NCBI RefSeq assembly: GCF_039543225.1 | Contig: NZ_BAABJI010000001.1 | Span: 213,193-277,192, forward strand | From: Mucilaginibacter defluvii | GTDB lineage: Bacteria; Bacteroidota; Bacteroidia; Sphingobacteriales; Sphingobacteriaceae | Length of the DNA stretch: 64,000 nucleotides | Direction of reading: 5' to 3' | Program-made: the position numbers and the translations under genes | Part shown: one piece after another, positions 25,587 to 33,845 of the stretch | How positions within the stretch are numbered: position 1 is the first letter of the stretch | How the letters are laid out: the number at the start of each line of letters is the position of its first letter | The notes under the pieces: generated by a model | Told to the model about the DNA's origin: nothing | What the model saw: only the letters and a program-made list of their open reading frames with translations | Database searches by the model: none

Positions 25587-25958
25587 ATGGAATCAAAACG
25601 TCAGCAAAAATTTGCAGGAGTAATACAACAGGACCTTGCCGCAATATTTCAGCGCGAAGGCGCAGCTTATTTGCCCGATACGCTGGTAACCATTACTAAA
25701 GTACGTGTAACGCCCGATTTAGCCATCGCACGCGTATTTTTAAGCTTTTTTAACAATAACAATACCCAGCAGGCACTGCAGCTGGTAAAATCGCATGCGT
25801 CAGAGATCCGTTACAAGCTGGGTGCCCGTATAAAAGACCAGGTGCGTATTATACCGCAGCTGGAGTTTTTTGTAGATGATACCAACGAGTATGTTGAGCG
25901 TATGGATAAGCTTTTTGACAAAATAAGCAAAGAGCCCCGCCAGCCAGACGAAGAGTAA
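25587..25958 (+). CDS. rbfA: 30S ribosome-binding factor RbfA
   Basis: The product is 123 residues. RbfA assists late 16S rRNA 5'-end processing and 30S maturation. The KH-like fold is recognisable from the start (SKRQQKFAGVIQQDLAAIF), the central LVTITKVRVTPDLAIARVFLSF and the terminal VRIIPQLEFFVDDTNEYVERMDKLFDKI. Length matches the family. It has its own promoter-like elements. The M23 gene follows after 11 bases and could share its transcript. Confidence 0.95.
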   Translation: MESKRQQKFAGVIQQDLAAIFQREGAAYLPDTLVTITKVRVTPDLAIARVFLSFFNNNNTQQALQLVKSHASEIRYKLGARIKDQVRIIPQLEFFVDDTNEYVERMDKLFDKISKEPRQPDEE

Positions 25959-25969
25959 ATTTTTTAGCC

Positions 25970-26680
25970 ATGGGAAAAGCATCGGTTACATTGGCGGCAC
26001 ACCTGGCGATGGCTGAGGTGCCGGTTTCGGTTGTGGTTGATTTTGAAAATGTTACAGATAAGCTTTACAGGATTGACCTGACCGCTGCCAATACCAAACT
26101 TACGACGGAAATTGTGGATGATGCAGATTCTTTCGGCGATTGGATCACCACACAACTTACCGATAACCAATGCCGATATGCCATAGGCGGCTACCTGGAA
26201 AACCGTACCGTTTACAGCCGTAAACAATTGTTCGGCGCAAATGATGATGAACCGCGTAGTGTCCACTTAGGAGTAGATATATGGGCCGCTGCAGGTACCA
26301 TTGTGCGTGCGGCGCTTGATGGTGCGGTGCATAGTTTTAATGATAATGCCGGTAACGGCGATTATGGCCCAACCATAATTTTACAGCACGAGGTAAACGG
26401 GCTTAAGCTTTACAGCTTATACGGCCATCTAAACCGCAAATCCCTACAGAAAATACAAGTAGGGCAGCAGGTGCATGCCGGGCAAAAAATAGCTGAATTT
26501 GGCATCCCGGATGAAAATGGTAACTGGCCGCCGCATCTGCATTTTCAGCTTATACTGGATATGCAGGGCAAGCAGGGCGATTTCCCCGGCGTATGTAAAC
26601 CGTCAGAAAAAACCGGGTACCTGGAAATTATTCCTGATCCGAATTTACTGTTAAACTTTTTGCCTGAGGATTATAAGTAA
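25970..26680 (+). CDS. M23 family metallopeptidase-like protein without signal peptide
   Basis: The product is 236 residues. An M23/LytM domain covers about residues 95-215: the first metal motif HLGVD (His99, Asp103), YGHL, and the last motif PPHLHFQL are all present, so zinc binding is likely retained. There is no signal peptide or transmembrane segment at the N-terminus, and the first 90 residues form an unrecognised domain. LytM-type enzymes normally act on peptidoglycan in the periplasm; cytoplasmic location here suggests another role or non-classical export. Its last 10 bases overlap the convergent acyltransferase gene. Confidence 0.82.
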   Translation: MGKASVTLAAHLAMAEVPVSVVVDFENVTDKLYRIDLTAANTKLTTEIVDDADSFGDWITTQLTDNQCRYAIGGYLENRTVYSRKQLFGANDDEPRSVHLGVDIWAAAGTIVRAALDGAVHSFNDNAGNGDYGPTIILQHEVNGLKLYSLYGHLNRKSLQKIQVGQQVHAGQKIAEFGIPDENGNWPPHLHFQLILDMQGKQGDFPGVCKPSEKTGYLEIIPDPNLLLNFLPEDYK

Positions 26681-27822
26681 CTCAGCCACCATTGCTTATG
26701 CGTCATCTTATACCTCATGTACCAGCGGCAGGGGAAGTATAGGATGATTATTGCAAGTAGCCACATCAGGTAAACAAAATACAACGGAGCGCCGCCCTGA
26801 GCTTTAGCGCCGCTACCGGTTGATGTAACGACAAGGTAAGCGATAAAAGCCATCAGGCGCAGCAGGTACAGGTGCAGTATGTAGTAAAACATGGGCACAC
26901 GGCCAAACACTATAATTATTTTAGTAAAGCCATTCTCGGCATACTCAAACGCGGCTAACAGCAGGTTGCATACGCCGAGCGTAATCAGCAGATAATCTAA
27001 CGATGGCGGATATTTTTGCACGTTGATGAACGACAGAATAGTGCGATGCCAGACGCCCTGATCCGTCCACTGGTTAGGGTCGCCGTAAACATTTAAAAAT
27101 CTTAGTATAACGAACAGTGCAAGCGATGACAGGCCGATGGCAACCAGCAGGGGGCGCCTTTTGACGGCGTCAAGCTTAAATATCGTGCCGAATACATAAC
27201 CTAAAGCCATAACGCCTATCCAGGGTATCAGCGGGTAAAGTATAAATACTTTGGTATAACCGGTAAGTTGTATAATGCCCTGCACATGTAAAATGCCCCA
27301 CATGGTTCCCCATGGCGCGGGCAGTTGCGCTATCTTAATACCATCAAGCGCGTTATGCCCAAATATCATGATCAGCGCGAAGGTGGCTATTACACCTCGT
27401 GGCAGGTAGATCAGTCCGGCCAGTACAATCATGCTCACGCCCAGGGCCCATATCACCTGCACAAAAACAAAATCGAAAGCAATGTTAAGCGCCCAACCAA
27501 AGCGTATAATGGTGAACTCAAGCAGTATAAGCCAAAGGCCGCGGGTGATCAGAAACTTAGCGGCCTCGCCCTTGGTTTTGCCCCGGCTAAACGACAGGAA
27601 TGCACCCGTACCCGCCAAAAAAACGAAAGTCGGCGCGCAAAAATGAGTGATGAACCGGGTAAGGAACAGCGAAGTTGAAGCTTTGGTAAGATCGGTCGGA
27701 TCAAATTGTTGGGGCATAAAAAAATCGCGTGCATGGTCTAACGCCATGATCACCATGATCAGGCCGCGAACAATATCAATCGAGTCGATCCTCTTTTTAG
27801 GCTGAACAACAAAATCGGTCAT
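26671..27822 (-). CDS. DUF1624 / heparan-alpha-glucosaminide acetyltransferase-like membrane protein
   Basis: The product is 383 residues with about ten hydrophobic segments. The opening RIDSIDIVRGLIMVIMALDHARDFF is the hallmark of the DUF1624/COG3503 family, which is related to the catalytic domain of lysosomal HGSNAT and the YeiB family. These proteins are thought to transfer acyl groups across a membrane to sugar acceptors, but the bacterial substrate is unknown. It is transcribed divergently from sdaA across 93 bases and overlaps the end of the M23 gene tail-to-tail. Confidence 0.85.
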   Translation of the reverse strand: MTDFVVQPKKRIDSIDIVRGLIMVIMALDHARDFFMPQQFDPTDLTKASTSLFLTRFITHFCAPTFVFLAGTGAFLSFSRGKTKGEAAKFLITRGLWLILLEFTIIRFGWALNIAFDFVFVQVIWALGVSMIVLAGLIYLPRGVIATFALIMIFGHNALDGIKIAQLPAPWGTMWGILHVQGIIQLTGYTKVFILYPLIPWIGVMALGYVFGTIFKLDAVKRRPLLVAIGLSSLALFVILRFLNVYGDPNQWTDQGVWHRTILSFINVQKYPPSLDYLLITLGVCNLLLAAFEYAENGFTKIIIVFGRVPMFYYILHLYLLRLMAFIAYLVVTSTGSGAKAQGGAPLYFVYLMWLLAIIILYFPCRWYMRYKMTHKQWWLSYL

Positions 27823-27898
27823 TGTAATAAAGTTTATGCAAACTACGTAAAACTATCTATATGCGGGGCGTAAATTTAATTTATAGCTATACGATATG

Positions 27899-27906
27899 TA
27901 ACTTCG
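27899..27906 (+). promoter_or_regulatory. Weak putative -7 box before sdaA
   Basis: TAACTTCG resembles TAnnTTTG with one change and lies 9 bases before the sdaA ATG. No clear -33 element is visible. Confidence 0.35.
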
Positions 27907-27915
27907 CGGTTCAAG

Positions 27916-29343
27916 ATGCAAAGAGAGCAGATTTCGGTATTCGATATATTTAAGATAGGCATAGGGCCGTCAAGTTCGCACACGTTGGGGCCATGGCGCG
28001 CGGCACAGCAATTTGTACAGTTACTTACTGATGCAGGTGTATTGCCGCAGGTGGTACAGGTAAAGGTGTTGCTGTACGGTTCGCTGGCCAAAACCGGTAA
28101 AGGCCACGGCACCGATATTGCCATACTGCTCGGCCTGAGTGGCGATGACCCGGTTACCTTTGAGGTTGACCAGGTAGAGCCTAAAGTAAACGAAATTATA
28201 ACCTCGCGCCAGATGGTGTTGGGCGATGTTAAGCCTATCAGCTTTTATAAGGATGATGACCTGCTTTTTCTATTCAGCGAAAGTCTGCCGTTTCACCCTA
28301 ACGCGGTAACTTTTCAGGCGTTTTTGAGTAATGGTAAGGCGATGTCGGCTACCTACTATTCCATAGGCGGTGGGTTTGTGGTTAAGGATGGTGAGGATAA
28401 CAATGCCAGGGCTGAAGTTGACCTGCCTTTCCCTATTGAAACCGCCCGCGACCTGATGGTTTGGTGCATGAAAACCGGCCTCAAAATATCTGAGGTGGTG
28501 ATGGAAAATGAATTAGCCTGGCGCACCGAGGCAGAAACACGTACGGGTGTGCTTAATATATTCAGGGTGATTAAGGAGTGCATATACCGCGGATGCCATA
28601 CCGGCGGCTTTTTGCCCGGCGGCCTTAACGTGGCCCGTCGTGCAGCAAGCCTGAATAAGCGCCTAACCAAAGGCTTGCCTTATAGCAATTATGAGGAGTG
28701 GGTTGGCGTAATCAGGCAAAGCGGTAACAGTTTTCAAAATATATTGGATTGGGTAAGCTGTTTCGCACTGGCCGTAAATGAGGAAAATGCCTCGTTCGGC
28801 AGGGTGGTTACGGCGCCTACTAATGGCGCGGCAGGGGTTATACCGGCTGTGCTGCAATATTACATCGCTTTTTGCGATGGCTTTAGTGAGGATAAGATCA
28901 TCAGGTTTATGCTGACTGCATCAGAGATAGGCAGCATCTTTAAAAAAGGCGCCACCATATCCGCGGCGATGGGTGGTTGCCAGGCCGAGATCGGCGTATC
29001 ATCAGCCATGGCGGCGGCGGCGCTTACCGAATGTTTAGGCGGATCGCAAAGACAGGTTTTAATGGCCGCCGAAATTGCTATGGAGCATCACCTCGGTTTA
29101 ACCTGCGACCCAATTGCCGGGTTGGTACAGGTGCCTTGTATTGAGCGCAATACGATGGGCGCTATCAAGGCCATCACCGCGTCGCAACTGGCCCTGCAAA
29201 CCAATCCCGATAACGCAAAAGTAAGCCTGGATGCGGTGGTTAAAACCATGTGGCAAACCGCGCAGGATATGAATTCCAAATACAAAGAAACTTCAGATGG
29301 TGGCCTGGCGGTAAACATACCGATCAGCTTGCCTGAATGTTAA
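27916..29343 (+). CDS. sdaA: L-serine ammonia-lyase (iron-sulfur type)
   Basis: The product is 475 residues. It deaminates L-serine to pyruvate and ammonia using a [4Fe-4S] cluster. The beta domain begins [24 protein letters not shown], where the SSSHT segment is conserved. The alpha domain has [40 protein letters not shown] and [18 protein letters not shown], which supply the cluster cysteines. Length and domain order match the single-chain type II enzyme. It may balance serine made by the SerB fusion at 7.5 kb. Confidence 0.95.
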   Translation: MQREQISVFDIFKIGIGPSSSHTLGPWRAAQQFVQLLTDAGVLPQVVQVKVLLYGSLAKTGKGHGTDIAILLGLSGDDPVTFEVDQVEPKVNEIITSRQMVLGDVKPISFYKDDDLLFLFSESLPFHPNAVTFQAFLSNGKAMSATYYSIGGGFVVKDGEDNNARAEVDLPFPIETARDLMVWCMKTGLKISEVVMENELAWRTEAETRTGVLNIFRVIKECIYRGCHTGGFLPGGLNVARRAASLNKRLTKGLPYSNYEEWVGVIRQSGNSFQNILDWVSCFALAVNEENASFGRVVTAPTNGAAGVIPAVLQYYIAFCDGFSEDKIIRFMLTASEIGSIFKKGATISAAMGGCQAEIGVSSAMAAAALTECLGGSQRQVLMAAEIAMEHHLGLTCDPIAGLVQVPCIERNTMGAIKAITASQLALQTNPDNAKVSLDAVVKTMWQTAQDMNSKYKETSDGGLAVNIPISLPEC

Positions 29344-29370
29344 TTTCATCTAAATAGAAACAGCATACCC

Positions 29371-30357
29371 ATGGTCAATATATTCAGATCGTACAACCCG
29401 ATAGTGATACTATGGCTGGCCGTGCTTGTTTTTGTTTTACGTATAGGCTACCTGGTTAATACGCCCGACAGGTTGGAGTTTATATTTGTTGAGTCGTTTT
29501 CACGATTGTTGGTACCGGTATCCTACGAATACGCTTTGTCGCCCTTTTTCAACGTATTGCTGGCCACGCTGCTCGTATTTATCCAGGCTTTATTGCTCAA
29601 CACCATGGTTAACTATTTTAACCTGCTCAACAAACCATCCTACATGCCGGCGCTCATGTACATCACGGTATCGGCGCTGTTTACGCCATTTTTAAGGCTG
29701 AGTGCGCCGTTGATCTGCAACTTTCTGGTAATATGGTTGATGTATAAGCTGTTCAGTTTATATAAGGGCACCGAGGTTAAGTCAACCTGTTACGATCTGG
29801 GCTTGATCGTCGCTTTAGGATCATTGATTTATCTGCCTTTCAGTTGGATATTTCTGGTAGTGTTTATCGCCATTATCATATTCAGGCCATTTAACTGGCG
29901 CGAGTGGGCGGCGGTAATCATTGGCTATGCAACGGTTTTCTTTTTTTTGGCCGTGGTATACTTTTACAACGACAGGCTGAACCGTTTCTCGAGTATCTGG
30001 CTGCCGCTTGGCGGTAAATTTCCTACAAGCATCAGCATTAATAATTATACCTACGTGCTACTGGTGCCGGTAGCGGTAATACTGGTGCTCTCGGTTTATA
30101 AATTGCAGCAGGGCTTTTTTAAAAGCTACGTACACATCCGCAAATCATTCCAGTTACTGGTAGCTTATTTTTTGGTGGCGGGCCTGGCATTCTATGTAAA
30201 AACGGAATTTCAGCTCAATCATTTTCTGCTTTGCGCTATACCCGTGGCCATCACCTTTGCCTATTATTTTTTACATGCAACAAGCCGCTGGTTTTACGAA
30301 ACGCTGTATTTATTGTTGGTTGCAGGTATAATTTACTTCCAGTTTAACACTTTTTAA
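29371..30357 (+). CDS. DUF6427-type integral membrane protein
   Basis: The product is 328 residues and almost entirely membrane: I count about eight to nine hydrophobic segments, beginning VILWLAVLVFVLRIGYLV. The pattern fits the Bacteroidota-restricted DUF6427 family; no catalytic motif can be named. It starts 27 bases after sdaA and ends 45 bases before purQ, which has its own promoter box, so it is probably read from the sdaA side. Function is unknown. Confidence 0.72.
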   Translation: MVNIFRSYNPIVILWLAVLVFVLRIGYLVNTPDRLEFIFVESFSRLLVPVSYEYALSPFFNVLLATLLVFIQALLLNTMVNYFNLLNKPSYMPALMYITVSALFTPFLRLSAPLICNFLVIWLMYKLFSLYKGTEVKSTCYDLGLIVALGSLIYLPFSWIFLVVFIAIIIFRPFNWREWAAVIIGYATVFFFLAVVYFYNDRLNRFSSIWLPLGGKFPTSISINNYTYVLLVPVAVILVLSVYKLQQGFFKSYVHIRKSFQLLVAYFLVAGLAFYVKTEFQLNHFLLCAIPVAITFAYYFLHATSRWFYETLYLLLVAGIIYFQFNTF

Positions 30358-30390
30358 CTATAATATTCGTCCTAATTTCAGTGGTTATGT

Positions 30391-30398
30391 TAGCTTTG
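30391..30398 (+). promoter_or_regulatory. Putative -7 box of the purQ promoter
   Basis: TAGCTTTG is an exact TAnnTTTG match. Only 4 bases separate it from the purQ ATG at 30403, so transcription would begin at or near the start codon. Confidence 0.5.
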
Positions 30399-30402
30399 TA
30401 AC

Positions 30403-31095
30403 ATGAAATTTGGAGTTGTTATATTTCCCGGGTCTAATTGCGACGAAGACATTATCTACGTACTAAACAATATATTGGGCCAGGAGGTAGTGCGCCTTTG
30501 GCATAAAGACCACGACCTGCAGGGTTGCGATTTTATTGTGCTGCCGGGCGGTTTCTCATTCGGCGATTATTTGCGTTCAGGCGCTATTGCCCGTTTTTCG
30601 CCAATTATGCAGGAGGTGATACAGTTTGCTGCCAAAGGTGGTTATGTAATGGGCATATGCAACGGTTTCCAGATACTGACCGAATCAGGCTTGCTTGAGG
30701 GTGCTTTGCTGCATAACAAAAACCGTAAGTTTATTTGCCGCAATACCTTTGTGTTGCCACAAACCCAAAACTCATTACTAACCGCGCAGATAGATGCGCA
30801 GCGCGTGCTTAAAATTCCGGTGGCGCATGGCGAGGGTAATTATTTTGCCGATGCTGATACCCTGAAATCAATTAATGATAACGACCAGGTATTGTTCAGG
30901 TATTGTGACGAAGCCGGTAATATAACCAACGATGCCAACCCTAACGGTACGCTTGAAAACATCGCGGGTATTACCAATAAAAACCGCAACGTGTTTGGTT
31001 TTATGCCACACCCTGAGCGTGCGGCCGATGCTGTGTTAGCGAATGAAGATGGTTTGGCGATTTTTGAATCAATACTTTCAATGGTGAAGGCCTGA
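30403..31095 (+). CDS. purQ: Phosphoribosylformylglycinamidine synthase subunit PurQ
   Basis: The product is 230 residues, the glutaminase subunit of FGAM synthase in purine synthesis. The nucleophile Cys86 is in GICNGFQIL and the histidine/glutamate triad end is in FGFMPHPERAAD. PGGFSFGDYLRSGAIARFS is typical of the family. The presence of a separate PurQ implies small PurL and PurS subunits elsewhere. Its TGA overlaps the coaX ATG as TGATG, indicating translational coupling. Confidence 0.96.
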   Translation: MKFGVVIFPGSNCDEDIIYVLNNILGQEVVRLWHKDHDLQGCDFIVLPGGFSFGDYLRSGAIARFSPIMQEVIQFAAKGGYVMGICNGFQILTESGLLEGALLHNKNRKFICRNTFVLPQTQNSLLTAQIDAQRVLKIPVAHGEGNYFADADTLKSINDNDQVLFRYCDEAGNITNDANPNGTLENIAGITNKNRNVFGFMPHPERAADAVLANEDGLAIFESILSMVKA

Positions 31096-31838
31096 TGGCT
31101 AACCTGGTTATTGATATCGGGAATACGCTTACCAAGGTTGCAGTTTTTGAGCAGCAACAATTGCTCGAAACCAGCCACTATGCCGATGCCGATACCGCTT
31201 TGTTTGATGAGTTGTTAAGCAAATACAATATTGGTAAGGCCATCATATCATCTGTAAAAAAAGATACGCCTTACTGGCTTGCTGTATTAAGCACAAGGGT
31301 AACGGTAGTTCATTTTACGGCAACAATGGCCAGGGGTATTACCAATCATTACCTTACCCCGCACACTTTAGGGCTCGACAGGGTAGCCGCGGTTAACGGC
31401 GCGGTAAACTTATTCCCCCAAAAAAACAGCCTGGTTATTGATGGCGGCACCACCATTACCTATGATTGGGTTGATGCCGGCGGAAATTATTTTGGCGGCA
31501 GTATATCGCCGGGGCTAAATACCCGTTATAAGGCTTTAAACCATTATACATCAGGCTTGCCGCTGGTTGAGGCCGACGGCGCTTTTGAAATGGCTTATGG
31601 TAACAGCACGCAAACCGCCATACAGTCAGGCGTGCAAAATGGCTTAAAATATGAGCTTGCAGGTTTTATTGAAACCTACAGGCAGAAAGATAAACAACTG
31701 AATATTATACTAACCGGTGGCGATAGCGATTTTTTTGATACTCTGCTGAAAAATAGCATCTTTGCCCCCCAAATTAATATTGAACCCAATTTGGTTTTAA
31801 TAGGATTGAATGCCGCATTACTACAACATAATGATTAA
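31095..31838 (+). CDS. coaX: Type III pantothenate kinase
   Basis: The product is 247 residues of the ASKHA-fold kinase family that phosphorylates pantothenate in the first step of coenzyme A synthesis. The phosphate-binding DIGNTLTKVAVFE, the GLDRVAAVNGA motif and VIDGGTTITYDWVDAGGNYFGGSISPGL are all present. Its start overlaps the purQ stop and its end overlaps the next gene by 8 bases, so purQ-coaX and the outer-membrane protein gene form one translational unit. Confidence 0.95.
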   Translation: MANLVIDIGNTLTKVAVFEQQQLLETSHYADADTALFDELLSKYNIGKAIISSVKKDTPYWLAVLSTRVTVVHFTATMARGITNHYLTPHTLGLDRVAAVNGAVNLFPQKNSLVIDGGTTITYDWVDAGGNYFGGSISPGLNTRYKALNHYTSGLPLVEADGAFEMAYGNSTQTAIQSGVQNGLKYELAGFIETYRQKDKQLNIILTGGDSDFFDTLLKNSIFAPQINIEPNLVLIGLNAALLQHND

Positions 31839-33171
31839 ATATACCAGGTTATTTGCTACGCTTGTTTTGGTTATAAGCGCACTTGGCGCAAGCGCACAAA
31901 ACGGATCGACAACGAGTTCACCTTATTCAAAATACGGCATTGGCGATATCGACCCGAACTGGACACCCCAGACCGCCGGTATGGGCGGTATTGCAACGGC
32001 AACCAACGCTATAAGCGGTTACTCAACAATAAATACCCTCAACCCGGCTTCATACGGCGCTATAGGTTTAACTACTATTGATGTAGGTGTTTTTGGCAGC
32101 AGCCTTAAACTTAGCCGTGACGGGCAGGGCTCGCAAACCAGCAGTAATTTCAGGCTTAATCATTTGTTGTTCGCTTTCCCGGTAACCAAACGCTCGGCTA
32201 TAAGCTTCGGTTTGCAGCCATACAGTCAGCGCGGGTATGAGTACACGCAAACCCAGGCTAACTTTGGTACTGGCGACCCTGCGGATACCAACGCGGTTAA
32301 CTTCAAATACAGCGGCGAGGGCGGTTTGACCAAGGCTCATTTTGGTTACGGTTTCGGCATCGGTAAACATATTATGCTGGGCGCAAACGTGTCATACATC
32401 TTTGGTAACATGAAGGATTATGGCGTAACTTCTATACCTGATCTTTATGGTGCATTTAATACCCGCGTTGAGCAAAACAGCAGCGTACAGGGTTTTAACT
32501 ACGATTACGGCGCGCAATTCATGTTCAACCTGAGCGAGCGTAATGTACTTACTTTCGGTTACTCCGGTTCGGCGCCTACAAAGCTCAATATTGAAAACAG
32601 TACCTACGTATCGCACTTTACCACCGGTACAGATGGCAGCGAAAACATTCCGCTGGATAGCGTGGTAAACGAGGTAAGCCCTAAATCAAAATTAAAATTA
32701 CCTTCAATAAACCGGTTTGGTTTATCGTTTAAAGCGGGTGAAAAGTTGCTTTTGGGCGCTGATTACACTATGGGCAAATGGTCTGAGCTATCGGCCACGG
32801 GCGATGCTTATCAAACCATTAACCAGGGCATGAAGGACAGCAAGACCTATAACTTCGGCGCACAATTTACGCCCAACATCAATAAACTGAATAACTATTG
32901 GGCTTTGGTTGACTATCGTGTAGGTTTTATGTATAACCAAACCAACCTGCGCGTAAACAACACCGACATTAACCAATATGCTGCAACTTTTGGTTTAGGC
33001 CTGCCTTTGCGTCCGAGCCAAACCAGCAGCAGTTACTACAAGATCAATATTTCGGCTGAAGTAGGTAAACGCGGCGCGCTTACCAATAGCCTGGTAAAAG
33101 AAAACTACATTAATATACGTTTAGGGTTTACACTTAATGATAAGTGGTTTACCCGTTACAAGTTTGATTAA
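31831..33171 (+). CDS. Outer membrane beta-barrel protein of unknown function
   Basis: The start at 31831 is chosen because it yields a signal peptide (MIKYTRLFATLVLVISALGASAQ). The 446-residue product has the alternating pattern of a beta barrel with many aromatic-ended strands and ends in a typical KWFTRYKFD strand. The opening SPYSKYGIGDIDPNWTPQTAGMGGIATA resembles FadL/OMPP1-like Bacteroidota proteins, where the N-terminus forms a plug-like hatch. Its place between coaX and lptC suggests it belongs to envelope assembly. The transported substance is unknown. Confidence 0.82.
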   Translation: MIKYTRLFATLVLVISALGASAQNGSTTSSPYSKYGIGDIDPNWTPQTAGMGGIATATNAISGYSTINTLNPASYGAIGLTTIDVGVFGSSLKLSRDGQGSQTSSNFRLNHLLFAFPVTKRSAISFGLQPYSQRGYEYTQTQANFGTGDPADTNAVNFKYSGEGGLTKAHFGYGFGIGKHIMLGANVSYIFGNMKDYGVTSIPDLYGAFNTRVEQNSSVQGFNYDYGAQFMFNLSERNVLTFGYSGSAPTKLNIENSTYVSHFTTGTDGSENIPLDSVVNEVSPKSKLKLPSINRFGLSFKAGEKLLLGADYTMGKWSELSATGDAYQTINQGMKDSKTYNFGAQFTPNINKLNNYWALVDYRVGFMYNQTNLRVNNTDINQYAATFGLGLPLRPSQTSSSYYKINISAEVGKRGALTNSLVKENYINIRLGFTLNDKWFTRYKFD

Positions 33172-33172
33172 T

Positions 33173-33751
33173 ATGTTTTTTAGTTCGCGAACAAAAACAG
33201 CTGCTTTACTATTGTTGGCAATTATTTGCAGCAGCTTGTTTTTTGTCTCGTGCGAGAATGATCTGAAGAAGATCAAAGAATTATCGCAGCAGGATATTAA
33301 GCCTCAGGAAATAACCACCAATGCCGAAATTACCTATAGCGATTCGGCGCATGTAAAAGCCGTGGTATTTGCACCCGTGCTAATCAACCATAAAGTTGAT
33401 ACACCCTACTACGAGATGCCTAAGGGGGTGAAGATTGTATTTTACGATAAGGAGTTGAAAGTGATCAACACCCTTACTTCTAACTACGCATTAACTAAGG
33501 ACGATAACAATCGTTTTGAGCTTTACAAAAACGTGGTATCAAAAAACGCGCAGGGCGACGTATTCAAATCGGAAGAATTGATTTGGAACGCCAAGACGCA
33601 ACTCATCACATCAAGCCAGCCGGTGCAAATACTATTTGCAAATGGTAACATCTCCAACGGAACCAATTTTGAGAGTAACCAGGATTTTAGTCATTACACG
33701 ATGAACCAGACAACCGGTATCTGGAATGTAGACCAAAAGGCAATAGAGTAA
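33173..33751 (+). CDS. lptC: LPS export periplasmic lipoprotein LptC
   Basis: The product is 192 residues from the ATG one base after the previous stop. It begins with a hydrophobic segment ending LFFVSC, which looks like a lipobox; LptC in Bacteroidota is often a lipoprotein. The rest is the beta-jellyroll of the LptC family (AEITYSDSAHVKAVVFAPVL, YYEMPKGVKIVFYDKELKVINTLTSNYA, SEELIWNAKTQLITSSQPVQI). LptC carries lipopolysaccharide from the inner-membrane LptBFG transporter to LptA. Confidence 0.9.
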   Translation: MFFSSRTKTAALLLLAIICSSLFFVSCENDLKKIKELSQQDIKPQEITTNAEITYSDSAHVKAVVFAPVLINHKVDTPYYEMPKGVKIVFYDKELKVINTLTSNYALTKDDNNRFELYKNVVSKNAQGDVFKSEELIWNAKTQLITSSQPVQILFANGNISNGTNFESNQDFSHYTMNQTTGIWNVDQKAIE

Positions 33752-33775
33752 TAAATAATTTCAACGTCAATTTTG

Positions 33776-33808
33776 TTTGATGGAATTTTACTAAAAATTG
33801 TATCTTGC
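33776..33808 (+). promoter_or_regulatory. Possible promoter of the PpiD-like gene
   Basis: TTTG (33776-33779), a 21-base spacer and TATCTTGC (33801-33808), an imperfect TAnnTTTG. It lies 37 bases before the ATG. Confidence 0.4.
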
Positions 33809-33845
33809 GCCCTCTTTTTAAATAGTTAATAATTATAGAGTTTAT

